DNA of 64,000 nt from CAJQLB01 sp041392065 (GCA_041392065.1 JAWKMU010000003.1:496001-560000), one strand, 5' to 3'. Numbered from the stretch's first letter, positions 1 to 8,650 are shown. Translations and numbers: made by a program. The notes: generated by a model from the letters alone, not told the origin.

Positions 1-10
1 TAGATGAATT

Positions 11-277
11 TTATTTTTCAGAATCGGTTTTATCAGGATTCAATAAAATGGCATAAATCTGAATTCCGAAACCAATAAGTACTAAAGTTGGTGCTAAGCG
101 AATACGTCTCCAATTAAAAATTTCAGGATTAAAAACATTTGGGTCGTCACTACCACCACCAGACATTAAAATAAAGCCTAGAGCTATAAAACCTAAGCCT
201 ATAAACATCCATTTGTAGTTCTTTTTTCCAAAAATGAAGTTGTTTTTTGCGTCTTCTTTACGTTTTTGTTCTCCCAT
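11..277 (-). CDS. DUF3098 family small membrane protein
   Basis: A protein of about 88 residues with two membrane segments (roughly residues 23-42 and 61-79 from this start), a Gly/Ser-rich turn (MSGGGSDDP) between them and a charged N-terminus. The pattern, and the position just downstream of ftsX on the same strand, match the DUF3098 family that accompanies ftsX in Bacteroidetes. The ATG at 277 is preferred over an in-frame TTG at 292. Function unknown; the neighbour suggests an envelope or division role, which is inference. The window edge hides the next gene. Confidence 0.8.
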   Translation of the reverse strand: MGEQKRKEDAKNNFIFGKKNYKWMFIGLGFIALGFILMSGGGSDDPNVFNPEIFNWRRIRLAPTLVLIGFGIQIYAILLNPDKTDSEK

Positions 278-343
278 AATGTTGTTATTCAATTACAAAT
301 AAAGTTATTTTTTATTACAAACAATGTTAAGTGAATGCAAATA

Positions 344-1222
344 CTAATAATATAACTGATCTGTTTTTAAATTCAAGAAACGCTGAGTAGCAATGTAAGT
401 GCTAATCCAAGTAATGACAACACCAAGCACAAACACACCCAAAAACAAGCCACCAATCATTATAGGTTTGTTAAGTAAGTGTAATTCGGCAAAAGTTTTG
501 TCTACATAATACAAAACAACAGCCATACCTATAAGTGCTAAAATGGCTCCAATAACACCAAGTTTAATGCTTTTCCAGATGAAAGGTCGCCTTATAAATT
601 GTTTTGTTGCACCAACCATTTGCATAGTTTTTATGGTAAAGCGTTTAGAATAAACCGATAATCTGATGGAACTATTTATAAGTAGCACAGCAATAATTGT
701 AAATATGCCGCTTATGATTAAAACCCAAATACTAATGCGCTTTACATTGCTGTTCATCATTGATACTAAATCCTTGTCATAGCGTACTTCGGCAACAAAT
801 TTTTTGGTCATAGTGGCTTCAGAAATACTATCTAAACGTTGCTCTGTCACATAATCTGCTTTTAGATTAACATCTATAGAATTCTGTAAAGGGTTATAAC
901 CAACATCATCTAAAAAGTCTTCTCCATATTCATTTTGCATAAATGCAGCAGCATCTTCTTTAGAAACATATTTGGTTTCTTTCACATATTTAGCAAGCAT
1001 TAAGCTTTTTTGTAGCTGATTAATTTCAACTTCTTTGGCGTTGTCATTAAGGTAAATGGTCATCACAACACGTTCCTTAAAATTGTCAGAAATGGTTTTG
1101 GCATTCAACACGAGCATACCTAAAAGTCCTACTAAAAATAAGACCAATGCAATACTTAAAACCACTGAAAAATAAGAGGATATTAATCTGCGTTTTTGAT
1201 GCTTTTCAAAAGATGAGCTCAT
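344..1222 (-). CDS. ftsX: Cell division permease-like protein FtsX
   Basis: A 292-residue inner-membrane protein with the FtsX layout: a cytoplasmic N-terminus, TM1 near residues 17-40, a large extracytoplasmic domain (about 45-165), and three C-terminal TM segments around 165-190, 215-240 and 258-285. The FtsX core is visible (NSSIRLSVYSKR, TIKTMQMVGATKQFIRRPF). With the ATPase FtsE, which is not in this window, FtsX transmits a signal across the membrane to activate peptidoglycan hydrolases at division. It is followed after 66 bp by the DUF3098 gene, probably in one operon. Confidence 0.93.
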   Translation of the reverse strand: MSSSFEKHQKRRLISSYFSVVLSIALVLFLVGLLGMLVLNAKTISDNFKERVVMTIYLNDNAKEVEINQLQKSLMLAKYVKETKYVSKEDAAAFMQNEYGEDFLDDVGYNPLQNSIDVNLKADYVTEQRLDSISEATMTKKFVAEVRYDKDLVSMMNSNVKRISIWVLIISGIFTIIAVLLINSSIRLSVYSKRFTIKTMQMVGATKQFIRRPFIWKSIKLGVIGAILALIGMAVVLYYVDKTFAELHLLNKPIMIGGLFLGVFVLGVVITWISTYIATQRFLNLKTDQLYY

Positions 1223-1290
1223 ATAATGTTTAGTTGATGGTGTAAAAATAATAAAGTATCTTTAATCTTAAATTATAATAACTCAAACAT

Positions 1291-2217
1291 ATGAACATTG
1301 TTGTATTTGGTGCAGGAGGTGTTGGCGGATATTTTGGTGGTAAACTGGCTCAAGCTGGAAAAGATGTGACTTTTATTGCTCGTGGAAAACATTTACAAGC
1401 TATTAAAACTAATGGTTTACAGATAAAAAGTATTCATGGCGATTTTAAAGTACATCCAAAAGCAACAGATGATGTAGCTAATATTAAAAGTCCTGATTTA
1501 ATAATTTTAGGAGTAAAGTCTTGGCAAATTGATGAGGTTGCTACACAATTAAAACCAGTAATCAACGAAAATACTATTGTTCTACCATTACAAAATGGTG
1601 CAGATAATGCAGACAGACTTAGAGCTATTATACCTCATAAAAATGTTTTTGCAGGATTATGTAAAATTGTAAGTCGAGTAGAATCTCCAGGAGTTATTGA
1701 TCATTTTGCGTTTGATCCTGAGATTGTTTTTGGTGAATATGATAATGAACACTCAAAACGAGTTCAGAATGTATCAGCTTTGTTTGATAAAGCAGGAATA
1801 AAAAATAAAGTTTCAGATGATATTCATTTAGATATCTGGAAAAAGTTTCTCTTTATAGCAACAGTTAGTGGTATAGGAGCATTAACTCGTGTTGAATTTG
1901 GTGTTATGAGAAATGATGAAAACATCAGACAAATTATGTATCAAACTGCAAACGAAATTGTTGCTGTAGCAAATGCAAAAGGAATCGCATTAACTATTGA
2001 CGACATCGAAATGGTACTTAAAGTAGTCGATAATTTAAATGCCAAGACAACAGCTTCTATGCAACGTGATATTATGGAAGGCAGACCAAGTGAACTGGAT
2101 ATTTTTAATGGTTATATCGTAAGACAAGGTAAAGCATTACACATTGCAACACCAGCTAACAGTTTTACATATCATTGCTTATTACCTCAAGAAAAGCAAG
2201 CTAGAATTAATGCATGA
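1291..2217 (+). CDS. panE: 2-dehydropantoate 2-reductase
   Basis: A 308-residue ketopantoate reductase of the PanE/ApbA family, which makes pantoate from 2-dehydropantoate with NADPH in the pantothenate/CoA pathway. An N-terminal Rossmann motif GAGGVGGYFGG lies at residues 7-17. The conserved LPLQNGADN stretch is near residue 100, DIWKKF (with the family catalytic Lys) near 182, and SELDIFNG near 272. The length is normal. The downstream prenyltransferase start overlaps the 3' end by a few bases, so the two are probably co-transcribed. Some PanE-family members have other substrates; pantoate synthesis is the default reading. Confidence 0.88.
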   Translation: MNIVVFGAGGVGGYFGGKLAQAGKDVTFIARGKHLQAIKTNGLQIKSIHGDFKVHPKATDDVANIKSPDLIILGVKSWQIDEVATQLKPVINENTIVLPLQNGADNADRLRAIIPHKNVFAGLCKIVSRVESPGVIDHFAFDPEIVFGEYDNEHSKRVQNVSALFDKAGIKNKVSDDIHLDIWKKFLFIATVSGIGALTRVEFGVMRNDENIRQIMYQTANEIVAVANAKGIALTIDDIEMVLKVVDNLNAKTTASMQRDIMEGRPSELDIFNGYIVRQGKALHIATPANSFTYHCLLPQEKQARINA

Positions 2218-3067
2218 TTTAAAGATTTCACGACCAGGATTATGGTTCCCAACCGTTTGGATTTATCTAGTTCCATTTAGCTTAGAGAGTAATTTTTGGA
2301 ATGAATATTTATTCTGGATTGGGTTAGTTTTTGTAACGTTTCCACTTAATTACTTAGTTTATGGATTAAATGACTATAACGACCAAAAAGCAGATAAATA
2401 TAATTTAAGGAAAGGAAATTTTCTTTTTGGAGCAAAATCTACAAAAGAGCAATTAGCTAATGTTCCAAAAAAAATTGTTTTAATAGTTTTACCATTCATT
2501 TTATACTTCACATACATTTCAGGGTGGAAAATGTTGCTTTTGTTGTTATTTATGATAGTAATAAATATCCTTTACAACTTTAGTCCATTTCGAATAAAAG
2601 AAAGACCTCCTTTTGAGATTTTCATTCAAGTTGGTTATGTTTTTACTGCCTTTTTTAGTGTTTTGCTAAACGATTTGCAAATGCTGCCATGGGAAACAAT
2701 TTTATATTTGTGTTTATTTGCCTTTCAAGCACATATTGCAGGAGAGGTAATGGATATAGAGCCAGATTTAGAGTCAAATAAAAAAACTACAGCCACACTT
2801 ATCGGAAGAAAAAAAACAAAAGCAATCATGCTTTTACTCTTATTGATTGAAACATATATTTTATGGTTTTGGTTTAAGGATTATGTGCTTTCCGGTTTTC
2901 TAGGATTATTTTCAATTTGGCTAATGATAGATATACTTGTAATTTTTAAAGACAAACCTTACTCAGTCAAACAAATGACTTTATTTGGCATTGCAATGAA
3001 TGTCTCTGCAATCTTGTCAATGATTTGGATTTTATATTCAGGAAAAATTATGCAACCTATTTTTTAA
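2210..3067 (+). CDS. UbiA family prenyltransferase
   Basis: A 285-residue polytopic membrane protein. The first aspartate-rich motif is NDYNDQKADKYN (N-D-x-x-D-x-x-x-D) and the second is GEVMDIEPDLESNKKTTA, both typical of UbiA enzymes that transfer a prenyl chain from a diphosphate donor. About eight membrane segments are apparent. I chose the ATG at 2210, which overlaps the panE stop, because residues upstream of it are just panE read in another frame. The acceptor is not clear; in this phylum related proteins act in carotenoid or quinone metabolism, but nothing nearby decides it. Confidence 0.8.
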   Translation: MHDLKISRPGLWFPTVWIYLVPFSLESNFWNEYLFWIGLVFVTFPLNYLVYGLNDYNDQKADKYNLRKGNFLFGAKSTKEQLANVPKKIVLIVLPFILYFTYISGWKMLLLLLFMIVINILYNFSPFRIKERPPFEIFIQVGYVFTAFFSVLLNDLQMLPWETILYLCLFAFQAHIAGEVMDIEPDLESNKKTTATLIGRKKTKAIMLLLLLIETYILWFWFKDYVLSGFLGLFSIWLMIDILVIFKDKPYSVKQMTLFGIAMNVSAILSMIWILYSGKIMQPIF

Positions 3068-3978
3068 GCTAATTTATTCTTAGGCTTTTTACTAATTAAG
3101 TACACTCCAGAGATTACAAGCAAACAACTCATTATTTTAATGAGATTAATGTCTTGAGCATATTCATCATGCATCAATACATAAGCATAAATACTCACCA
3201 TAATAAAACTTACAGCTGGTTGCAAATACACATAACTTCCATTTACAGAAGGCGCAACATAATTAAGCGCATAAATATTAAACAAGTAGGCAAAAAATGT
3301 GGTGAACAAAACAACAAATCCAACAGATAAATAGGTGTTTAAGTCAAACGCAGAAAAATCAGTTGCTAAAAAATCACCTATTCCAATTGGAAACATAAAA
3401 ACAAATCCAAAAAGAAAAACCCAACTCACAACAGCAATCGAGTTATATTTTGCCATCATAGGTTTTACAATAACCAAATACAAAGCATAAGAACAAGCAT
3501 TAATAAAAATAAATGAATTACCTAAAGCTGAACTTGTTCCAGTGGCACTTTTTCCATACCAAATGAGTAACACGGCTCCAATAGCTCCAATAATTAAGCC
3601 TAACAATTTTTGCGTAGTCACTTTTTCTTTCAGGATTATGGCACTAAATAGCAAAACCATTACAGGAATAGAGGTAATAATAATTGAAGAATCTATGGGT
3701 GAGGTTAAATTTAAACCATGAAAAAAGAACAATTGATTAGTTGCAACGCCAAGAAGGCCACATAATATTAATCTTGGAAAATCCTTTTTCTCTATTTTAT
3801 CCTTAATGAAGGATTTTATAATCCAAAACAAAATACCAGCACCAACTACTCTAACAAAAATAAAAGCTGAAGGACCAATTTTGTTTGGCATAATCCCTTT
3901 TGCTATCATATGATTGGCTCCATAAATAACATTGGCTCCAAGAAGTGCTAAATGAGCTTTGTGAGTATTGGTTAGCAA
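3064..3978 (-). CDS. EamA/DMT family transporter
   Basis: A 304-residue protein with ten predicted membrane segments arranged as two EamA repeats. Family features include GANHMIAKGIMP near the N-terminus, the KEKVTTQKLLGLIIGAIGAVLL motif at the end of repeat one, and NYVAPSVNGSYVYLQP in repeat two. It belongs to the drug/metabolite transporter superfamily and is probably an inner-membrane exporter of a small metabolite; the substrate cannot be read from sequence. Its stop overlaps the convergent prenyltransferase stop by four bases. Confidence 0.85.
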   Translation of the reverse strand: MLTNTHKAHLALLGANVIYGANHMIAKGIMPNKIGPSAFIFVRVVGAGILFWIIKSFIKDKIEKKDFPRLILCGLLGVATNQLFFFHGLNLTSPIDSSIIITSIPVMVLLFSAIILKEKVTTQKLLGLIIGAIGAVLLIWYGKSATGTSSALGNSFIFINACSYALYLVIVKPMMAKYNSIAVVSWVFLFGFVFMFPIGIGDFLATDFSAFDLNTYLSVGFVVLFTTFFAYLFNIYALNYVAPSVNGSYVYLQPAVSFIMVSIYAYVLMHDEYAQDINLIKIMSCLLVISGVYLISKKPKNKLA

Positions 3979-4119
3979 AGAAAGGTCAGTTTAATTTGCT
4001 GTGAAAATACAAATTGCCATTTAAAAAACAGATTAAAAAAGTTTAATAGTTTGTGTCTATTAATTTATTAGATGCAAAGACTTTACTGTTTTCTTTATTA
4101 ACCTTAAATTTGCGCTTTT

Positions 4120-4320
4120 AAAACAGAATTGATGCGAAGCATCAAAAAACCCCTTTTCCGCAGAATGTATTGATAAAACTGCGAGATTCATGTGAAGCGA
4201 AGCTGAACGCGGAGTTTTATCAAAAGGTTTTTTCGATTTGATATAATCGAAAAAAATTCCTCGGAAAAGTGTCCTTTCTTTTGTTTCGTTTTCTTTGGAC
4301 AAGCAAAGAAAATGATAAGA
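4120..4320. repeat. Structured intergenic repeat with nested hairpins
   Basis: The 370-bp gap between the EamA gene and leuS holds no convincing gene but several inverted repeats: GATGC-gaa-GCATC (4131-4143), TGATAAAACT (4171-4180) with AGTTTTATCA (4213-4222), AAAAAACC (4144-4151) with GGTTTTTT (4226-4233), CTTTTCCG (4153-4160) with CGGAAAAG (4262-4269), and a perfect 11-bp hairpin TTTTTTCGATT (4228-4238) with AATCGAAAAAA (4246-4256). An 80-codon minus-strand reading frame crosses it, but I read that as the translation of a repeat. The layout suggests a degenerate interspersed element or structured RNA. Confidence 0.6.
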
Positions 4321-4348
4321 GAAAATAAAAGAACAATTAAATTATAAG

Positions 4349-7300
4349 ATGAAATACCATTTCAACGAGATAGAAGCCAAATGGCAAAAATATTGGGCAG
4401 ACAACCAAACGTTTAAAGCTGAAAACCCTGTCCTGAGCGGAGTTGAAGGGAAGTCAGAAAAGCCAAAATATTATGTGTTAGACATGTTTCCTTATCCTTC
4501 AGGAGCAGGCTTGCACGTTGGGCATCCATTAGGCTATATTGCGAGCGATATTTATGCACGTTACAAACGTCACAAAGGTTTTAATGTGTTGCATCCTCAA
4601 GGTTATGATAGTTTTGGTTTGCCAGCCGAACAATATGCCATTCAAACTGGTCAGCATCCAGCAATTACTACAGAAGAAAACATTAAAACCTATCGTCGTC
4701 AGTTAGACCAAATTGGTTTTTCGTTTGATTGGTCTCGTGAAGTTAGAACGTCTGACCCTTCGTATTATAAATGGACACAATGGGTTTTCATTCAATTGTT
4801 TAACTCTTGGTACAATAACGATTCAGATAAAGCTGAAAACATTTCGACATTGATTTCTGTTTTTGAAAAAGATGGCAATACTAATGTCAATGCGGCTTGT
4901 GATGATAATGTTAAGCTTTTTTCTGCTGAAGCATGGAACAACTTTTCGTCTGAACAACAACAAGACATTTTATTACAATACAGATTAACCTATTTAGCTG
5001 AAACCGAAGTGAATTGGTGTCCAGCTTTAGGGACTGTATTGGCTAATGACGAAATTGTAAACGGAGTTTCAGAACGTGGTGGACATCCTGTGGTTAGAAA
5101 AAAAATGACACAATGGAGTATGCGAATTTCTGCCTATGCTGAGCGTTTACTTCAAGGCTTAGAAACTATAGATTGGCCAGAGCCTCTAAAAGAAATTCAA
5201 CGCAATTGGATTGGAAAATCGGTTGGAGCTCAAGTTGAGTTTAATGTCATTCCGAAAGAGCAAAGCGACGAGGAATCTCATAAAATTTCTGTCTTCACCA
5301 CTCGTCCTGATACCATTTTTGGAGTCAGTTTTATGACACTTGCACCAGAACATGAACTGGTTTCAAAAATCACAACACCAGAACAAAAAGCTGAGGTAGA
5401 GGCTTATATTGAAGCTACGGCAAAACGTAGTGAACGCGATAGAATGGCTGATGTTAAAACCATTTCTGGTGCGTTTACAGGAGCTTATGCAGAACATCCT
5501 TTCAGTAAACAACCAATTCCTATCTGGATTGGTGATTACGTGTTAGCTGGTTATGGAACAGGAGCTGTGATGTCTGTGCCTTGTGGCGACCAACGTGATT
5601 ACGATTTTGCAAAACACTTTAATATTCCAATTCCTAATATTTTTGAAGGTGTCGATATTTCTGAAGAAGCTTTTGCCGATAAAGACAACACCATTATTGC
5701 AAATAGTGGATTTTTGGATGGACTTAATTATAAACAAGCTGTAAAACAAGCTATTTACGAACTTGAAAAATTAGGACAAGGTAAAGGTAAAATCAATTAC
5801 AGATTACGTGATGCCGTATTTAGCAGACAACGTTATTGGGGCGAGCCATTTCCAGTGTATTATGTGAATGGAATGCCGCAAATGATTGATGCAAAGCATT
5901 TGCCAATTACCTTGCCTGAAGTAGAAAAATATTTACCAACCGAAACAGGCGAACCACCTTTAGGTAATGCAACACATTGGGCTTGGTGCACCAAAACAAA
6001 TTCGGTTGTCAGTTCGAGCGCAGTCGAGAACAAAACCGTATTTCCTCTCGAACTCAACACCATGCCTGGTTGGGCTGGAAGCTCACAGTATTTTAATCGT
6101 TACATGGATCCTCATAATGAGGATGAGATTTTCTCACAAGAAGCCATTAACTATTGGCAGCAAGTAGATTTATATATTGGTGGAAGTGAACACGCTACAG
6201 GACATTTATTGTACTCACGTTTTTGGCAAAAGTTTATGTATGATCTTGGGTTAGTACCTCATGATGAGTTTGCTAAAAAACTGATTAACCAAGGAATGAT
6301 TTTGGGAACAAGTGCTTTTGTTAGAAGGGTAGATGGATTTAATTATGAAAAAGGGAAATATAATAGTGGTGAGCATTTCAATAAAGGAGCATATAATGTT
6401 AAAACAAATATTTTAATTTCTGAAGGATTAGCAAGTAATCAAGATTATTTAAAAAAATTATTGATAGAAAATAAACCAGATACAGAGAGCTCTATAAAGT
6501 CATATGACACTATTACATCGAATATAGATGACTATAAAATTAGTTTACGTGATGGCGTTCATGTAAAGGTTAAATATGTAAATGCTTCTGACGAATTAGA
6601 TATAAATGGTTTAAAAAACGATGAGGAATATGGAAAAGATTATATTGATTGTATATTTCTTGGAGAAAACGGAGAGATCATTGGAGGGAATAATGATGTC
6701 TTCAAAGTTAGAAGGGATGTTGAGAAAATGTCAAAATCTAAATTGAATGTTGTAAATCCTGATGATATTGTATCAGACTATGGCGCAGACAGTTTACGTC
6801 TTTACGAAATGTTTCTTGGGCCTTTAGAGCAATACAAACCTTGGAATACTGCTGGTATTACAGGTGTACATAGTTTCCTAAAAAAACTCTGGAAATTGTA
6901 TTTTGATGATAATGGGTTTAAGGTTACTGAAGATGAGCCTTCAAAAGAGGCTTTAAAAACTTTACACAAAACCATTAAAAAAGTTGAAGAGGATATTGAG
7001 AATTTCTCATTCAATACATCAGTCTCTACCTTTATGATTGCAGTCAATGAGTTAACGGCACAAAAATGCACCTCAAAAAAAATCCTTGAACCTTTATTGA
7101 TTCTTATTTCACCTTATGCACCACACATTGCAGAAGAATTATGGAGTCATTTAGGTCATAAGGAATCGATTTCAACAGCTCCATTTCCAAAATTTGACGA
7201 AAGCCATTTGGTAGAAAGCACAAAGAATTATCCAATTTCATTTAATGGTAAAATGCGTTTTACTATGGAATTACCTTTAGATTTAAGTAAAGACGATATT

Positions 7301-7405
7301 GAAACTGCTGTTATGGCTCATGAAAAAACCAAAGAACAGTTGCAAGGTCGTGAGCCTAAAAAAGTGATTATTGTTCCAGGTAAAATTGTGAACATTGTTG
7401 GATAA
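4349..7405 (+). CDS. leuS: Leucine--tRNA ligase, enlarged by insertions
   Basis: Class I aminoacyl-tRNA synthetase charging tRNA-Leu. HIGH-type motif HVGH lies near residues 56-59, the Bacteroidetes-type zinc/editing region follows (ETEVNWCPALG; editing core FTTRPDTIFG near 316), ELNTMPGWAGSSQYFN is conserved, and KMSKS is near residue 793. At 1018 residues it is longer than the roughly 930-950 I expect for flavobacterial LeuS. Three short additions match palindromic repeats (residues about 27-34, 300-311 and 554-561). A larger extra segment of around 80 residues lies between FVRRVDGFNY and VNASDELDI (about residues 660-745). The frame is unbroken and all catalytic motifs are intact, so the gene is probably functional. 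It stands alone and ends just before a hairpin array. Confidence 0.95.
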   Translation: MKYHFNEIEAKWQKYWADNQTFKAENPVLSGVEGKSEKPKYYVLDMFPYPSGAGLHVGHPLGYIASDIYARYKRHKGFNVLHPQGYDSFGLPAEQYAIQTGQHPAITTEENIKTYRRQLDQIGFSFDWSREVRTSDPSYYKWTQWVFIQLFNSWYNNDSDKAENISTLISVFEKDGNTNVNAACDDNVKLFSAEAWNNFSSEQQQDILLQYRLTYLAETEVNWCPALGTVLANDEIVNGVSERGGHPVVRKKMTQWSMRISAYAERLLQGLETIDWPEPLKEIQRNWIGKSVGAQVEFNVIPKEQSDEESHKISVFTTRPDTIFGVSFMTLAPEHELVSKITTPEQKAEVEAYIEATAKRSERDRMADVKTISGAFTGAYAEHPFSKQPIPIWIGDYVLAGYGTGAVMSVPCGDQRDYDFAKHFNIPIPNIFEGVDISEEAFADKDNTIIANSGFLDGLNYKQAVKQAIYELEKLGQGKGKINYRLRDAVFSRQRYWGEPFPVYYVNGMPQMIDAKHLPITLPEVEKYLPTETGEPPLGNATHWAWCTKTNSVVSSSAVENKTVFPLELNTMPGWAGSSQYFNRYMDPHNEDEIFSQEAINYWQQVDLYIGGSEHATGHLLYSRFWQKFMYDLGLVPHDEFAKKLINQGMILGTSAFVRRVDGFNYEKGKYNSGEHFNKGAYNVKTNILISEGLASNQDYLKKLLIENKPDTESSIKSYDTITSNIDDYKISLRDGVHVKVKYVNASDELDINGLKNDEEYGKDYIDCIFLGENGEIIGGNNDVFKVRRDVEKMSKSKLNVVNPDDIVSDYGADSLRLYEMFLGPLEQYKPWNTAGITGVHSFLKKLWKLYFDDNGFKVTEDEPSKEALKTLHKTIKKVEEDIENFSFNTSVSTFMIAVNELTAQKCTSKKILEPLLILISPYAPHIAEELWSHLGHKESISTAPFPKFDESHLVESTKNYPISFNGKMRFTMELPLDLSKDDIETAVMAHEKTKEQLQGREPKKVIIVPGKIVNIVG
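4426..4450. repeat. Palindromic repeat inside leuS (N-terminal copy)
   Basis: An imperfect palindrome beginning CCCTGTCCTGAGCGG and ending GTTGAAGGG. It encodes PVLSGVEG (residues 27-34) between the conserved NQTFKAEN and KPKYYVLDMFPYPS blocks of LeuS, where relatives as I recall them have only a short linker. It keeps the frame and lies in a surface-type linker. Confidence 0.65.
5245..5281. repeat. GTCATTCCGA-type repeat inside leuS (editing-domain copy)
   Basis: This stretch starts TGTCATTCCGAAAGAGC and ends CGAGGAATCTCAT, the look of the common GTCATTC...GAATCTCAT intergenic palindrome of flavobacteria. It encodes residues 300-311 of LeuS (VIPKEQSDEESH), just before the conserved VFTTRPDT editing motif. 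An arm of the same type closes the intergenic copy at 30023-30093. Confidence 0.6.
6008..6031. repeat. GTCAGTTCGAG repeat inside leuS (short form)
   Basis: A 24-bp short form with arms GTCAGTTCGAG and GTCGAGAAC around a GC centre. It encodes VSSSAVEN (residues 554-561) between the TKTNSV and KTVFPLELNTMPG blocks. It matches the outer arms of the intergenic copies at 8651 and 41810 and of the hemW copy at 60832. Confidence 0.7.
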
Positions 7406-7416
7406 CTAATAAAAAA

Positions 7417-7526
7417 CTCTCCTCCTTAAAAAGGAGGAGAGGATTCATTTCTGTTTATAGAAATGAAGACGAGGCGGTTAACAACCCTTCCGTCACTTTG
7501 TGACACCTTCTCTTAGAAAGGGAAGG
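7417..7526. repeat. Triple-hairpin intergenic repeat after leuS
   Basis: Three consecutive inverted repeats: CTCTCCTCCTT/AAGGAGGAGAG with a 3-nt loop (7417-7441), TTCATTTCT/AGAAATGAA (7444-7467), and CCCTTCC/GGGAAGG (7485-7526) enclosing GTCAC-TTT-GTGAC (7492-7504). The first could end leuS transcription, but there is no clear U-tract. The whole looks like a degenerate interspersed element. Confidence 0.6.
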
Positions 7527-7553
7527 AATTGTTAAATCATAAATTATTCTTTA

Positions 7554-7838
7554 ATGTTAATCAATATCGATTTTATAGAAATCATTGGACTAATCGCTGC
7601 AGTATTAACTACATCAGCATTTCTTCCACAAGTGTATAAAACTTGGAATACCAAAGATGTGTCAGCATTGTCACTCCCAATGCTTATTTTATTTTTTGTA
7701 GGCATCATACTTTGGTTTATATATGGAATACTTATGGATAGTTTATCAATGATTCTTGCAAATTCGATTACTATTGTTTCTGCCTTTTTTCTCATTTATT
7801 TTAAGTTGAAATATCAAAAAACTGACAAAATTTCTTAA
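7554..7838 (+). CDS. SemiSWEET family transporter (PQ-loop)
   Basis: A 94-residue protein with three membrane helices (about 8-28, 41-61, 66-86) and the PQ-loop signature AFLPQVYKTW at residues 22-31, followed by the conserved LSLPMLILFFVG and WFIYGI. This is one SWEET half-repeat; bacterial SemiSWEETs dimerise to move sugars down a gradient. Length and motifs match the family fully. The sugar is unknown. It is separated from the following metalloprotease gene by 63 bp on the same strand. Confidence 0.88.
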   Translation: MLINIDFIEIIGLIAAVLTTSAFLPQVYKTWNTKDVSALSLPMLILFFVGIILWFIYGILMDSLSMILANSITIVSAFFLIYFKLKYQKTDKIS

Positions 7839-7901
7839 CGAAAATTTGGCTCATTATTTGATTGATAAGTATTACATTTACAATATTAAAATTTAAAACA
7901 A

Positions 7902-8597
7902 ATGTTAGGATATTATATATTAATTGGAGCTATTGCTCTTGTAAGTTGGTTAGTTAGCAATCAACTAAAAAGAAAATTTGCACACTACTCTAAAGTACAA
8001 TTGCGTAATGGCATGAGTGGAAAAGAAATTGCCGAAAAAATGTTGGCAGACAATGGTATTTATGATGTTGAGGTAATTTCAACACCTGGACAACTTACGG
8101 ACCATTACAACCCAAAAAACAAAACGGTTAACTTAAGCGAAGCCGTTTATAACCAACGTAACGCAGCAGCAGCAGCTGTTGCAGCTCACGAATGTGGACA
8201 TGCAGTACAACATGCAACAGCATATAGTTGGTTGCAAATGCGTTCACAATTAGTTCCTGTAGTTAGTGTAACTTCTGGAATGTCTCAATGGTTAGTTATT
8301 GGAGGCTTAGTATTGGGAGGAGCGACTCAATTAGGATTTGGTTGGTGGATTGCTGTTGCAGGCTTAGCTTTCATGGGTTTTGCAACGTTGTTCAGCTTTA
8401 TTACACTTCCAGTTGAGTATGATGCAAGCAATAGAGCATTAGCTTGGTTAAAAGCAAAAAACATGGTAACTCCAGAAGAATACAAAGGTTCTGAAGATGC
8501 ACTTAAATGGGCTGCAAGAACGTATTTAGTTGCCGCAATTGGTGCTTTGGCATCGTTACTTTATTGGGCACTTCAAGTATTTGGTGGTAGAGATTAA
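7902..8597 (+). CDS. YugP-like zinc metallopeptidase
   Basis: A 231-residue membrane protein of the neutral zinc metallopeptidase (YugP) family. The zinc site HECGHAVQH lies near residue 97 after an Ala-rich run; an N-terminal TM, two TM segments around residues 125-175 and a C-terminal TM are visible. The family block PVEYDASNRALAWL follows the membrane pair. The role is not established in the family; a membrane-quality-control protease is a fair guess. A strong terminator follows at 8620. Confidence 0.87.
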   Translation: MLGYYILIGAIALVSWLVSNQLKRKFAHYSKVQLRNGMSGKEIAEKMLADNGIYDVEVISTPGQLTDHYNPKNKTVNLSEAVYNQRNAAAAAVAAHECGHAVQHATAYSWLQMRSQLVPVVSVTSGMSQWLVIGGLVLGGATQLGFGWWIAVAGLAFMGFATLFSFITLPVEYDASNRALAWLKAKNMVTPEEYKGSEDALKWAARTYLVAAIGALASLLYWALQVFGGRD

Positions 8598-8619
8598 TCT
8601 TGTATTACAAAAAATAATG

Positions 8620-8643
8620 AAAGCGCCTAAAGGCGCTTTTTTT
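8620..8643 (+). terminator. Rho-independent terminator
   Basis: AAAGCGCC and GGCGCTTT form an 8-bp stem with a short loop, followed by a run of T. It ends the metallopeptidase transcript. Confidence 0.85.
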
Positions 8644-8650
8644 GATTCTT

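Noticed and set aside
4060..4302. An 80-codon minus-strand ORF before leuS
   Set aside because: It runs straight across the nested inverted repeats at 4131-4269, has no recognisable domain, and reads like the translation of a repeat rather than a protein gene.
6330..6590. The large LeuS extra segment as a frameshift or split gene
   Set aside because: The frame stays open from end to end and conserved blocks on both sides are in the same frame, so it is an in-frame segment.
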